From: an uncultured Clostridia bacterium
Lineage (GTDB): Bacteria; Bacillota; Clostridia; UBA1381
Assembly: GCA_934489015.1 (NCBI GenBank)
Contig: CAKSSN010000022.1
Location: forward strand, 1-42,328
Direction of reading: 5' to 3'
DNA length: 42,328 nt
Below the pieces are notes generated by a model. That model worked only from the letters and a program-made list of their open reading frames with translations. It was not told the DNA's origin and made no database searches. The first letter of the stretch is position 1, and each line of letters opens with the position of its first letter. Of this stretch, positions 35,547 through 42,328 are shown in pieces. The position numbers were made by a program, and so were the translations under genes.

Positions 35547-36890
35547 ATGAGTTGTAAAATAAGTATAATTGGAGCAGGAAGCGCGGTGTTTACCTTGGGC
35601 ATTGTAACAGAAGTGTGCCAAAGTGAGCATTTAAAAGGGAGTACAATTTCTCTTATGGATATTAATCCGACTCGGCTTGAAGACGCATATGGACTTGCAT
35701 TACGGTGCGTTGCAGAATGTGATGCAGATATACATATCACAAAAACTACAGATCGAAGAGAATCATTAAAAGATGCAAATTATGTAGTAAACACTACATT
35801 GGTGATAGGAAATGAAAAATTTAAAGAAGGTATTGAAGTTTGCTTGAACAATGGGTATAGATTTGGCGGGAGCATTCATATAATGCACGATGAAGCTTTT
35901 TATATAAATTTTTACCAGATAAAGCTTATGGAAGACATATTGAAAGACATTCTTGAAATATGTCCTAAAGCATATTATATTATTGCTTCAAATCCTGTTC
36001 AGGCTGGTGTTACTTACCTTAAAAGGAAGTATAAAGATGCAAGAATTATTGGCGTTTGCCCCGGCTTTACACACCTTTTTGAAATGACTGATGTGTTAGG
36101 ATTAGATAGGGAAGATATTGAATATGATATAGCCGGTGTAAACCATTTTATTTGGCTTACAAAGTTTCAATACAAAGGCAAGGATGCATATCCTATATTG
36201 GATAAATGGATTGAAAATGACTTTGAAGAATATGCAAAAACTGTTGACTATTCATATTTAACAGGACCGAAATTCATGGACGTATACAAACGCTTCGGAT
36301 TGTATCCGATAGGCGATACGGCAAATCCCGGTGGCGGTTCATGGAGCTGGATATATCATGTTGATGATGCAACAAATAAAAAGTATAATGAGCGTGTACA
36401 TGACTGGTGGAAACGTCATTTTATGAATTGTGAAAATCAAATAAAGTATATAGAGAAAATCATTGCTGATAAAAGTATAGCAATAACAAACGGTGCAATA
36501 CCTCCGACTAATGATCCGATAGTTGAAATTATTGAGAGCATAGAAGCAAATCTTGGTAAGGTAACTATTGTAAATGTACTTAATGATAAGGGATATATGA
36601 AGGGCTTGCCACTTGATTATGAAGTAGAGATAAAGGCTGTAATAGATAAAGAAGGAGTTCATCCGATTCCCAACAATGGATTACCAAAGCCTATTGAAGC
36701 CATGATGTTAAGGGATAGAATTGCACCTGTTGAAATGGAGTTAGCGGCATTTGAAACTCATGAGAAAAAATATCTTTTAGAGCTTATAATGATGGATCCG
36801 TGGACAAGAAGCAGACCACAGGCTGAGAAACTCCTTGATGATATTCTTGCACTGCCGTGGAATGCCGAAATGAAGGAATATTACAAGTAA
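35547..36890 (+). CDS. GH4 NAD-dependent glycosidase (uronidase candidate)
   Basis: This 447-residue protein has the GH4 layout: NAD-binding IIGAGSAVFTLG at the N-terminus, the SNPV motif, metal ligands C171 (GVCPGFTH) and H200 (AGVNHF) in the positions expected for the family, and conserved GLPKPIEA near the end. GH4 enzymes split glycosides by an oxidation-elimination route needing NAD+ and Mn2+, and include alpha-glucuronidases and alpha-galacturonidases. In a uronate-degrading locus a uronidase role is the best guess, but 6-phospho-glycosidases also exist in the family. ATG 35547 sits 6 bp after GAGGAGA; two upstream ATGs overlap that site. The gene is more AT-rich than the GH38-like gene before it. 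Confidence 0.92.
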   Translation: MSCKISIIGAGSAVFTLGIVTEVCQSEHLKGSTISLMDINPTRLEDAYGLALRCVAECDADIHITKTTDRRESLKDANYVVNTTLVIGNEKFKEGIEVCLNNGYRFGGSIHIMHDEAFYINFYQIKLMEDILKDILEICPKAYYIIASNPVQAGVTYLKRKYKDARIIGVCPGFTHLFEMTDVLGLDREDIEYDIAGVNHFIWLTKFQYKGKDAYPILDKWIENDFEEYAKTVDYSYLTGPKFMDVYKRFGLYPIGDTANPGGGSWSWIYHVDDATNKKYNERVHDWWKRHFMNCENQIKYIEKIIADKSIAITNGAIPPTNDPIVEIIESIEANLGKVTIVNVLNDKGYMKGLPLDYEVEIKAVIDKEGVHPIPNNGLPKPIEAMMLRDRIAPVEMELAAFETHEKKYLLELIMMDPWTRSRPQAEKLLDDILALPWNAEMKEYYK

Positions 36891-36924
36891 AGTTTGTAGT
36901 GTATATTACAGAAAGGATTATGAA

Positions 36925-37935
36925 ATGAAAAAAATACTTTTGACTGATAAAAAGGGATTTTATAAGGCAAATTTACATTGCCATTCAGTAATTTCTGACG
37001 GCGCAAAAACACCGGAAGAATTGAAAGAAATGTATATGAAGCAAGGATATTCAATCATTGCATATACAGATCATGACGTGTTGTTGCCACACAATGATTT
37101 GTCGGATGATAAATTTCTTGCATTAAATGGTTATGAAATGGAGATAGAAGAGGAAAATGTAAATCCTGTTTATTTAAAAGCATGCCATTTGTGTTATATT
37201 GCACTGTCTCCGGACAATCTGAAACAGGTATGCTATCATCGAACAAAATATTTGTATGTTAATTCTCCGAAGTATAGACACCTTATTCAATATGATACTG
37301 CGAAGGCTGATTTTGAAAGAAAATATTCCCCTGAATGCATCAATGAAATGATAAAAGAAGGCAGAGATAATGGTTTTTTTGTTACATATAATCACCCTCA
37401 GTGGTCATTGGAATCCCTTGATGAATATGGGAAATATCATGGCATGAATGCAATGGAAATATGTAATTACAGTAGTGTAAGAGAAGGCTTTGACGATTAT
37501 AATGAAAAGGAATATGATGATATATTGCGCAGAGGAGAGAGAGTATTTTGCGTTGCAGGAGATGATAATCATAACGAGACTGTGCCTGATACGTCAGATT
37601 CTTTTGGTGCATTTACGGTTATCAACTCAGAAAAACTCGAATATTGCCCAGTGACAGATTCTCTTGTTAATGGTAATTTTTATGCATCTCAAGGACCGGA
37701 GATTTACGAATTATGGTATGAAGATGGAAAAATCGGCATTAGGTGTTCAGAGTGCAAGTCAATAATATTAAGAACAGGTTCAAGACGTTGCGGAACTATA
37801 TATTCTGATGAGGGACAATCAGTAACATCAGCTGTTTTTGATGTGTGTGATACTGATATTTATGTAAGAATAACAATTACAGATGATAGCGGAAAACACG
37901 CAAACACCAATGCATATTTTGTTGATGAATTGTGA
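36925..37935 (+). CDS. PHP-domain metal-dependent hydrolase
   Basis: This 336-residue protein carries the polymerase-and-histidinol-phosphatase (PHP) metal motifs in order: NLHCHSVISDG, IAYTDHD, ALNGYEMEI, VTYNHPQWS and VAGDDNH. These His/Asp/Glu residues form the usual trinuclear metal site of phosphoesterases. The C-terminal ~75 residues form a beta domain seen on several stand-alone PHP proteins. The substrate is unknown; in this setting it may be a sugar phosphate or a cyclic sugar phosphodiester. GAAAGGA lies before the ATG, and the gene follows GH4 after 34 bp. No signal peptide, so it is cytoplasmic. Confidence is high for the fold, low for the role. Confidence 0.88.
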   Translation: MKKILLTDKKGFYKANLHCHSVISDGAKTPEELKEMYMKQGYSIIAYTDHDVLLPHNDLSDDKFLALNGYEMEIEEENVNPVYLKACHLCYIALSPDNLKQVCYHRTKYLYVNSPKYRHLIQYDTAKADFERKYSPECINEMIKEGRDNGFFVTYNHPQWSLESLDEYGKYHGMNAMEICNYSSVREGFDDYNEKEYDDILRRGERVFCVAGDDNHNETVPDTSDSFGAFTVINSEKLEYCPVTDSLVNGNFYASQGPEIYELWYEDGKIGIRCSECKSIILRTGSRRCGTIYSDEGQSVTSAVFDVCDTDIYVRITITDDSGKHANTNAYFVDEL

Positions 37936-37986
37936 TATGGTGTATAAAGCAAGGAAATGATGCGATTTCGGGAAAGGAAGTATCAC

Positions 37987-38772
37987 ATGAAAATATCAGA
38001 TTTGTTTAATGAAATGATTACTTATTTCGGAAAGCTTGATGAGGGTGAGCTAACTTGCGACACCTACAAATCAGGTAATCCGGATAACGAAATTACGGGA
38101 GTCGGCATAAGTATGTTTGCCACCCCCGAAGTAATTAAAGAATGTGTAAATCAAAATATTAACTTTCTAATCATTCATGAGCCGGTTTTCTATAACCATT
38201 GGGACGATCATATTCCCAATAAATTAGCCGAAGAAAAGAAGAAATTTATAGAAAATTCGGGCATAACAATAGCAAGATACCATGACCACGGGCATATAAC
38301 GGGAAATGATTTGATTTACGAGGGCGAAATAAAATTTTCGGGACTTGAAGGAAGAAAAATCATAACCGATATATGCGCCGTAAACCGATTTGAGCTTAAC
38401 GAGGCATTGACGGCAAAAGAGCTTGCCGCAAAGTTAGAAAAAAATCTCGGAATAAAGCATATTAAAATTGCGGGCTCTCCCGATAAAAAGGGAAAAATGA
38501 TAAGCTGCTGTTTCGGAACTCCCGGTCATGTTGCGGAGGAATTAGTCGATAATGATTTTGTTCTGACAGGGGAAATCTGCGAATGGGAAATAGGCGAAAT
38601 GGCAAGGGATTATGCCCAGTTTGGATACAACAAAGCGGTATTGGTTATGGGACATATCGGCTCGGAAAGAGCCGGAATGATGTATCTTGCCGATATAGTT
38701 AAAAAAAGGCATTCGGAATTAAATATTAGGTATATTGAATGCGGCGAAGTATATTTTTATACAGACGATTAA
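37987..38772 (+). CDS. Nif3-like (DUF34) dinuclear metal-centre protein
   Basis: This 261-residue protein resembles Nif3/YbgI proteins: an early metal motif in the strand NFLIIHEPVFYNHWDD, a second cluster ARYHDHGH, and the C-terminal GHIGSERAGM that supplies the last His/Glu ligands. The family forms toroidal hexamers with a two-metal site; its biochemical role is debated (GTP cyclohydrolase-like or hydrolase activities have been proposed). ATG 37987 follows GGAAAGGAAG; an ATG at 37957 is in frame but lies before that site. Its place between a PHP hydrolase and sugar enzymes suggests a divergent member recruited for sugar metabolism; that is inference. Confidence 0.82.
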   Translation: MKISDLFNEMITYFGKLDEGELTCDTYKSGNPDNEITGVGISMFATPEVIKECVNQNINFLIIHEPVFYNHWDDHIPNKLAEEKKKFIENSGITIARYHDHGHITGNDLIYEGEIKFSGLEGRKIITDICAVNRFELNEALTAKELAAKLEKNLGIKHIKIAGSPDKKGKMISCCFGTPGHVAEELVDNDFVLTGEICEWEIGEMARDYAQFGYNKAVLVMGHIGSERAGMMYLADIVKKRHSELNIRYIECGEVYFYTDD

Positions 38773-38855
38773 TGAGAGGTAATTAACGTGAAAAATATGC
38801 TGTGCATCTTACCTTCTTTCGAGGTTAGGAGTATAAACATACGCCGTCGCCTCTC

Positions 38856-38880
38856 AAAAAGGCAACCTGCTTGCATTTTT
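38856..38880. terminator. Hairpin with flanking A- and T-runs, weak terminator candidate
   Basis: AAAAAGGCAA (38856-38865) pairs with TTGCATTTTT (38871-38880) with one mismatch and a CCTGC loop. The T-run closes the stem on either strand. It lies in the 155-bp gap before the epimerase-like gene. That gap has higher GC than its neighbours, with CCGC/GCGG hairpin-forming runs near 38901, and no gene. Termination may be partial. Confidence 0.4.
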
Positions 38881-38927
38881 CCACGTTGAGATTTGCGCCG
38901 CCGTACAGCGGTGGAATGGAGATTAAA

Positions 38928-39921
38928 ATGGATTACAGAAATGATTTAATAAATAATATTTTGCCGTTTTGGCTTGAAAACAGTATTGATAGTGAAAACG
39001 GCGGAATATTTACCTGTATTGATAAAAAGGGTAATATTTACGGTGAGGAAAAAAGCGTATGGTTTCAGGGGAGAGCACTGTGGACTTTTTCAAAGGCATA
39101 TAATGTAATTGAAAAAGATCAGAGGTATATTGAGGCGGCAAGAACAATATACAATTTCCTGGATAAGTGCACGGATATTGACGGAAGAATGTTTTTCACC
39201 GTCACAAAGGACGGAACCAAAGTTCAAAAATACAGATATGAAAGCACTTTCGCCGGTAATGATAATGCTGTCTACAGCGCAGGTTATGCGCAGTACGGGT
39301 ATTAATAAGGATAAGTATGATAAAATTGCCGGCGAATGTCTTGCACATATAACGGACGGTGGATTTTTCACAGGAAAAGCGCTGCTTGAAAATGTTTCTG
39401 TTGATGGGAAAAGCATAGATTCTCCGACAGGCAGGATAGTAAATCCGGGACATTCTATGGAGGCGGCATGGTTTATTATGTCCGAAGGCTTGCTTACGGG
39501 AAATGATAAGGCAATCGAATTCGGCAGAAAAATAATTGACGCTACACTGCCGCTGGGGATTGATAAGGAACATGGCGGACTTATTGCATTTACCGATGTT
39601 GACGGAAAACCTCCCGTTCAGCTTGAATGGGATATGAAATTGTGGTGGCCGCAATGCGAAACGATGATTGCACTTCGGTTTGCGTATATATTGTTTGGTG
39701 ATGAAAAATATAATAATTTGTATAATGAATTTAAAGAGTATTGCGAAAAATATTTCTGTGATACGGAAGACGGCGAATGGTACGGCTATCTGCATTATGA
39801 CAATACGGTTTCCACAACGCTTAAAGGCAATATTTTCAAGGGCCCGTTTCACGTTCCGAGATTGTATATGATAATGTCTATAATGGATCAGTATAACAGC
39901 ATTATAAAGTTTTTTGACTGA
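38928..39921 (+). pseudogene. AGE-family epimerase/isomerase, frameshifted
   Basis: The first frame (ATG 38928 after GGAG) encodes MDYRNDLINNILPFW and the AGE-type VWFQGRALWTFSKAYN, and stops at 39303-39305. From about 39290 the protein continues in another frame as TGINKDKYDKIAG, then NPGHSMEAAWFI (family His), EHGGLIAFTDVDG and WWPQCETMIALRFAY, to 39921. Joined, it is ~330 residues, somewhat shorter than the ~390-420 usual for N-acylglucosamine 2-epimerase and related mannose or cellobiose epimerases, so a small loss near the junction is likely. The break is close to a GGG and not in a long homopolymer. It is either a real mutation or a sequence error. A working enzyme would interconvert sugars (for example at C2) after hydrolysis in the cytoplasm. 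Confidence 0.82.
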
Positions 39922-39944
39922 TATAATTCGGAGGAATAATACAT

Positions 39945-40598
39945 ATGGAACTAAAAAATAAAAAAATATTGTTTCTGGGTGATAGTATAACCGAGGGTGT
40001 GGGAGCATCATCACCCGATAAATGCTATGTGTCTGTATTCGGAAAATTATCCGGTGCGGAAGTGAAAAACTATGGCATTGGTGGAACACGAATTGCCAAG
40101 CAAAGCAAAATATCTCTCAGCGAGGAGAGCGACAGGGATTTCATGAGCCGTGTTGATGAGATGGATTCAGAAGCTGATGTAGTCGTTGTTTTTGGCGGAA
40201 CAAATGATTTTGGGCATGGTGATTCTACAATCGGTGATTTCAGCTCACGTGATAAATGTACTTTCTACGGTGCTTTGCATATTTTGTGTACAAGTCTTAT
40301 AAATAAGTATCCGAAAGCTGACATTATCTTTATGACTCCGCTCCACCGAGTAAGCGAAGATGACGAAGTAAACGAAATCGGTTTAAAGCATGAGGCGCTT
40401 TTGTCGGGATATGTCGATATAATAAAAGAGGTAGCAGGATATTACGGTTTACCGGTTTTGGATTTGTTTAATACAAGCGGAATACAGCCGAAGGTAGATA
40501 TTATAAGAGAAATATATATGCCAGACGGGCTTCACCCATCAGATTCAGGAGCAGAAAAGATAGCAAAAAGGCTTTATAATTTTCTTTTATCCTTATAA
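39945..40598 (+). CDS. SGNH/GDSL-family hydrolase (carbohydrate esterase candidate)
   Basis: This 217-residue protein shows the SGNH blocks: nucleophile S14 in ILFLGDSITEG, block II Gly in NYGIGGTR, block III VFGGTNDFG, and block V DGLHPSDSG with the catalytic Asp and His. Its size is typical of intracellular or cell-associated acyl-esterases that remove acetyl groups from sugars. No signal peptide, so it probably deacetylates imported oligosaccharides. GGAGGAAT lies before the ATG. It follows the epimerase gene after 23 bp and precedes the phosphatase by 15 bp, in one transcript. The catalytic class is sure; the substrate is not. Confidence 0.9.
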   Translation: MELKNKKILFLGDSITEGVGASSPDKCYVSVFGKLSGAEVKNYGIGGTRIAKQSKISLSEESDRDFMSRVDEMDSEADVVVVFGGTNDFGHGDSTIGDFSSRDKCTFYGALHILCTSLINKYPKADIIFMTPLHRVSEDDEVNEIGLKHEALLSGYVDIIKEVAGYYGLPVLDLFNTSGIQPKVDIIREIYMPDGLHPSDSGAEKIAKRLYNFLLSL

Positions 40599-40613
40599 AA
40601 ATGAGGTATCATA

Positions 40614-41540
40614 ATGAATGAAATAAAAAGAAATGAATTCTTTGAAACAGGTAAAGACGGAGTGAGGAAAATCCTCACTCCCGATGATAAAAAAATTGAT
40701 ATAATAGAGTTTGATGATAAAAAGTTGTGCTTAGTCAAAAGTGGCATGGGTTATCCTGCAATTTATCCGATGTATGAGACGCACTTCGAGCCGAAAGCCG
40801 AGGCGATACTTATGGACTTGGACGGCACAAGCGTGCATAGCGAAAGCTTTTGGATGTGGGTTATCGAGCGCACAACCGCGCAGCTTTTGGGTAATGATAA
40901 TTTCAAACGAGAAACCGAGGACGAGCCGTTTATTTCGGGACATAGTGTTTCGGAGCATTTGCAATATATGATTGATAAGTATGCAAAAGGCGAGAGCTTG
41001 GAACTCGCAAGACAGTATTACTTTGAAATCGTAAACTATGAAATGGACGAAATCTTAAAAGGCAGAGGAAAACAGGATGCATTTACTCCTGCGCCTAACT
41101 TGAAAGAATTTTTGATGACAGTCAAAAAAGAGGGCATAAAAATCGGACTTGTCACAAGCGGACTCTATGAAAAGGCAATGCCGGAGATAATCTCGGCATT
41201 TAAGCAGCTTGATATGGGTGACCCGGTGGATTTTTATGATAGCATCATCACCGCCGGACAGGCTTTAAGAAAAGGTCAGACAGGCACGCTCGGTGAGCTT
41301 GAACCAAAACCGCACCCGTGGCTTTATGCTGAAACTGCAAGAGTAGGACTGGGTATTCCGTTTGAACAGCGGCATAAGGTGATTGGAGTGGAGGACAGTT
41401 CTGCCGGTGTGGTGTCAATAAAACTTGCAGGATTTAGCTGTGTCGGAATATCCGGAGGCAATATTGACGGGGCAGGTGTGGCTGATTTATGTGATTATAA
41501 AATAAGTGATTTGCTGGAATTACTGAATATAATCATATAA
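40614..41540 (+). CDS. HAD-superfamily phosphatase (beta-PGM-like) with N-terminal extension
   Basis: This 308-residue protein has HAD motifs: motif I MDLDGTSVHSE (nucleophile D68, acid/base D70), motif II LVTSGL, motif III Lys in ELEPKPHPWLY, and motif IV GVEDSSAGV. The helical cap between motifs I and II matches the beta-phosphoglucomutase-like subgroup. Unusually, about 63 residues precede motif I, which normally sits at the N-terminus; the extension has no family I recognise. Likely activity is a sugar-phosphate phosphatase or mutase. ATG 40614 has a weak GAGG site (AATGAGGTATCATA) 9-10 bp upstream. It is the last gene of the long operon, and its composition is a little more GC-rich, like the GH38-like gene. 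Confidence 0.88.
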   Translation: MNEIKRNEFFETGKDGVRKILTPDDKKIDIIEFDDKKLCLVKSGMGYPAIYPMYETHFEPKAEAILMDLDGTSVHSESFWMWVIERTTAQLLGNDNFKRETEDEPFISGHSVSEHLQYMIDKYAKGESLELARQYYFEIVNYEMDEILKGRGKQDAFTPAPNLKEFLMTVKKEGIKIGLVTSGLYEKAMPEIISAFKQLDMGDPVDFYDSIITAGQALRKGQTGTLGELEPKPHPWLYAETARVGLGIPFEQRHKVIGVEDSSAGVVSIKLAGFSCVGISGGNIDGAGVADLCDYKISDLLELLNIII

Positions 41541-41613
41541 ATTATTTTACAAATAATTAGAGCAAAAACAATGAAACCTTAGTTTACTATCATGAGGAAA
41601 GGCGGCGATTGTA

Positions 41614-41691
41614 ATGGTAATTTCAGAAATAGCGAAGTGTTTCTCAAATTTTCATTATGATGCTTATGCTGTCACATATGAGAAATGTTAA
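41614..41691 (+). CDS. Possible 25-residue peptide before a terminator
   Basis: ATG 41614 to TAA 41689-41691 encodes a short peptide with Cys at positions 9 and 25 (EIAKCFSNF, VTYEKC). AGGAAAGG lies ~11 bp upstream, and a strong terminator begins 7 bp after the stop. Such a compact start-stop-terminator unit could be a small peptide gene or a leader peptide. I recognise no family and codon evidence is too short to be sure. Confidence 0.3.
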   Translation: MVISEIAKCFSNFHYDAYAVTYEKC

Positions 41692-41697
41692 AAAGCA

Positions 41698-41736
41698 AAC
41701 AGCGTCACGGGCAAACCTAAGTGATGCTGTTTTTTT
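41698..41736 (+). terminator. Rho-independent terminator
   Basis: AACAGCGTCAC (41698-41708) pairs with GTGATGCTGTT (41721-41731) with one G-T wobble and a 12-nt loop. The T-run extends to 41736. It is about 155 bp after the phosphatase stop and probably ends the long enzyme operon. Confidence 0.88.
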
Positions 41737-41764
41737 CTTTACATGTGTTTGGTTGATAAACCAC

Positions 41765-41803
41765 GACCGCAGGGTGTCAAGATTGCATCTCTGCGGTCTT
41801 TTT
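41765..41803 (+). terminator. Second rho-independent terminator
   Basis: GACCGCAG (41765-41772) pairs perfectly with CTGCGGTC (41791-41798), followed by five T. It backs up the terminator ~60 bp upstream, with no convincing gene between them. Confidence 0.82.
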
Positions 41804-41827
41804 GTACTTAAAAAACGGAGGATAACA

Positions 41828-41905
41828 ATGAAACTTATTTTAATTTTTGAAATGGCAGGTGTTTTTAATAAATCCTTTTGGCAACTTTGTTGTGGTGATG
41901 CATAA
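41828..41905 (+). CDS. Possible 25-residue peptide with strong ribosome site; may be a gene start that has decayed
   Basis: ATG 41828 follows ACGGAGGATAACA, one of the best ribosome sites in the window, and encodes a peptide with WQLCCGDA at its end before TAA at 41903-41905. Another frame (ending at 41971) continues with a basic stretch MHKFNQKKIYRDILIKQ, so this may be the start of a frameshifted gene whose later part is the helicase-like fragment at 41930. It could also be a genuine small peptide. I recognise no family. Confidence 0.3.
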   Translation: MKLILIFEMAGVFNKSFWQLCCGDA

Positions 41906-41929
41906 ATTCAATCAGAAAAAGATTTATAG

Positions 41930-42013
41930 GGATATATTAATCAAACAAATCCTAAAGCGAAAGTAATGTGTATTACTCACACCAATGTTGCTGTCAATGA
42001 AATATTAAGCAGA
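41930..42013 (+). pseudogene. SF1 helicase fragment interrupted by an element end
   Basis: This frame encodes NPKAKVMCITHTNVAVNEIL followed by SR. It matches motif Ia of superfamily 1 (UvrD/AAA_11-type) helicases, where T-x-S/T-N-x-A-V is conserved. Walker A and all later motifs are missing. The frame opens after a TAG at 41927-41929, and the helicase-like sequence stops exactly where the repeated element end begins at 42014. It is a remnant of a larger gene broken by element insertion. Confidence 0.55.
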
Positions 42014-42055
42014 GGGGACAATCCCGTATTTTGTGTAAACCTCAAATTTAGCTCC
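42014..42055 (+). repeat. Solo element end, right copy (IS256/Mutator-like terminus)
   Basis: Near-copy of 140-180 in the same orientation, sharing ATTTTGTGTAAACCTCAAAT and the flanking GGGG..CAATCCC. It abuts the helicase fragment, which marks its outer edge at 42014 and shows that the element body lies to the right. No transposase is visible before the window ends. Confidence 0.6.
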
Positions 42056-42088
42056 AAAATGATGATATAATCTAAGTTATTTTTTGTG

Positions 42089-42117
42089 GGCTGAAAGCCA
42101 TAATAAAGCTTTCAGCC
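42089..42117. other. Perfect 10-bp hairpin
   Basis: GGCTGAAAGC (42089-42098) pairs perfectly with GCTTTCAGCC (42108-42117) around a 9-nt loop. There is no downstream T-run on + and no suitable T-run on -, so it is more likely part of the repeat element than a terminator. Confidence 0.45.
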
Positions 42118-42129
42118 ATAGCTACATTA

Positions 42130-42207
42130 TAGCATGAAATTGCCGTCATGTCAAGGGCGCCCAACAGGGCGTGCATTTACCCTTGACTTGTCGGTGATTT
42201 TATGCTA
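42130..42207. repeat. Palindromic intergenic element, right copy
   Basis: TAGCAT (42130-42135) and ATGCTA (42202-42207) close a long imperfect palindrome whose arms contain CATGTCAAGGGCG and CCCTTGACTTG. It is clearly related to 315-398. In both places it follows the solo element end, in the same order and orientation. Confidence 0.6.
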
Positions 42208-42277
42208 CTGCGGCAGTCTATCTGAAAAAAATATTTCAAGTTGAGAATGTATTTGGAATGGTATAATATAAATAGAG

Positions 42278-42306
42278 TCGACAAACACCCAAAAATCTGA
42301 TATAAT
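42278..42306 (+). promoter_or_regulatory. Promoter for a gene beyond the right edge
   Basis: TCGACA at 42278-42283, a 17-bp spacer and TATAAT at 42301-42306. AGAAAGAAAGG follows, which could be a ribosome site, so the gene probably starts within a few bases of the window end. Another TATAAT near 42262 has a poorly spaced TTGAGA. Confidence 0.55.
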
Positions 42307-42328
42307 AAAAACAGAAAGAAAGGTGTTA

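Noticed and set aside
39202..40089. Minus-strand open frame of 295 codons
   Set aside because: It lies antisense to the epimerase-like and SGNH genes, both of which show clear family motifs. Its translation is rich in His, Arg, Phe and Cys with no recognisable domain, as expected for a shadow frame.
41657..41905. 82-codon + frame starting at 41657
   Set aside because: It runs through two strong terminators and has no ribosome site at its start. Only the last 25 codons from 41828 have a convincing ribosome site.
1..42328. CRISPR arrays, tRNA/rRNA genes, toxin-antitoxin or phage genes
   Set aside because: No regularly spaced short repeats, cloverleaf-like or rRNA-like sequence, paired toxin-antitoxin frames or phage structural genes were seen.

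Overview
The window is AT-rich, with long same-strand operons, strong GGAGG ribosome sites, sigma-A promoters, a lipoprotein solute-binding protein, AraC-type/HPK7-like two-component regulation and S-layer homology (SLH) domains. Together these point to a low-GC Clostridia-type Firmicute, probably a polysaccharide degrader from gut or soil. No gene here fixes the genus. Every convincing gene is on the + strand.

Layout. (1) 1-789 is a mobile-element scar: an IS3-type transposase fragment, a solo element end, a palindromic element and the first copy of a ~145-bp promoter module. (2) 790-1998 is an MFS-type transporter, followed by a mostly empty gap and a second copy of the promoter module (2341-2484). 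(3) 2534-6650 is a regulatory set: a membrane sensor without a kinase domain, a REC-AraC response regulator and a full sensor kinase, closed by a perfect 20-bp terminator. (4) 6862-10176 is a sugar ABC importer (lipoprotein and two permeases) with no ATPase gene. (5) 10214-26769 encodes six exported proteins: a triple-SLH protein, a large orphan protein with degenerate SLH-like repeats, two non-catalytic multidomain binding proteins with internal duplications, and two paralogous GH42-like clan GH-A enzymes, one SLH-anchored. (6) 26788-41540 is the intracellular part: heparinase II/III-type lyase, GH88 unsaturated uronyl hydrolase, broken EamA transporter, YhcH/NanQ-like protein, GH38-like protein, Gfo/Idh/MocA dehydrogenase, GH4 enzyme, PHP-domain protein, Nif3-like protein, frameshifted AGE-type epimerase, SGNH esterase and HAD phosphatase. 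(7) 41541-42328 holds two terminators, two possible 25-residue peptides, a helicase fragment cut by a second copy of the left-end element, and a promoter firing out of the window.

How it may work. This reads as a Gram-positive polysaccharide utilisation locus for an acidic (uronate-containing) glycan. Surface proteins would bind and trim the polymer. Oligosaccharides would enter through the ABC importer using an ATPase encoded elsewhere. The cytoplasmic lyase and GH88 would cut at uronic acids. GH4, GH38-like, dehydrogenase, epimerase-like, esterase and phosphatase enzymes would process the pieces. The three-gene sensor set probably controls the locus. The substrate cannot be read from sequence. 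The absence of sulfatases argues for a non-sulfated glycan.

Most unusual points: the kinase-less sensor with its duplicated promoter module; the battery of non-catalytic surface proteins; a carbohydrate-binding-like domain inserted in a GH barrel; a GH38-like protein with Phe at the nucleophile position; serial homopolymer frameshifts in one transporter unit; and two copies of one repeat element bracketing about 41 kb.
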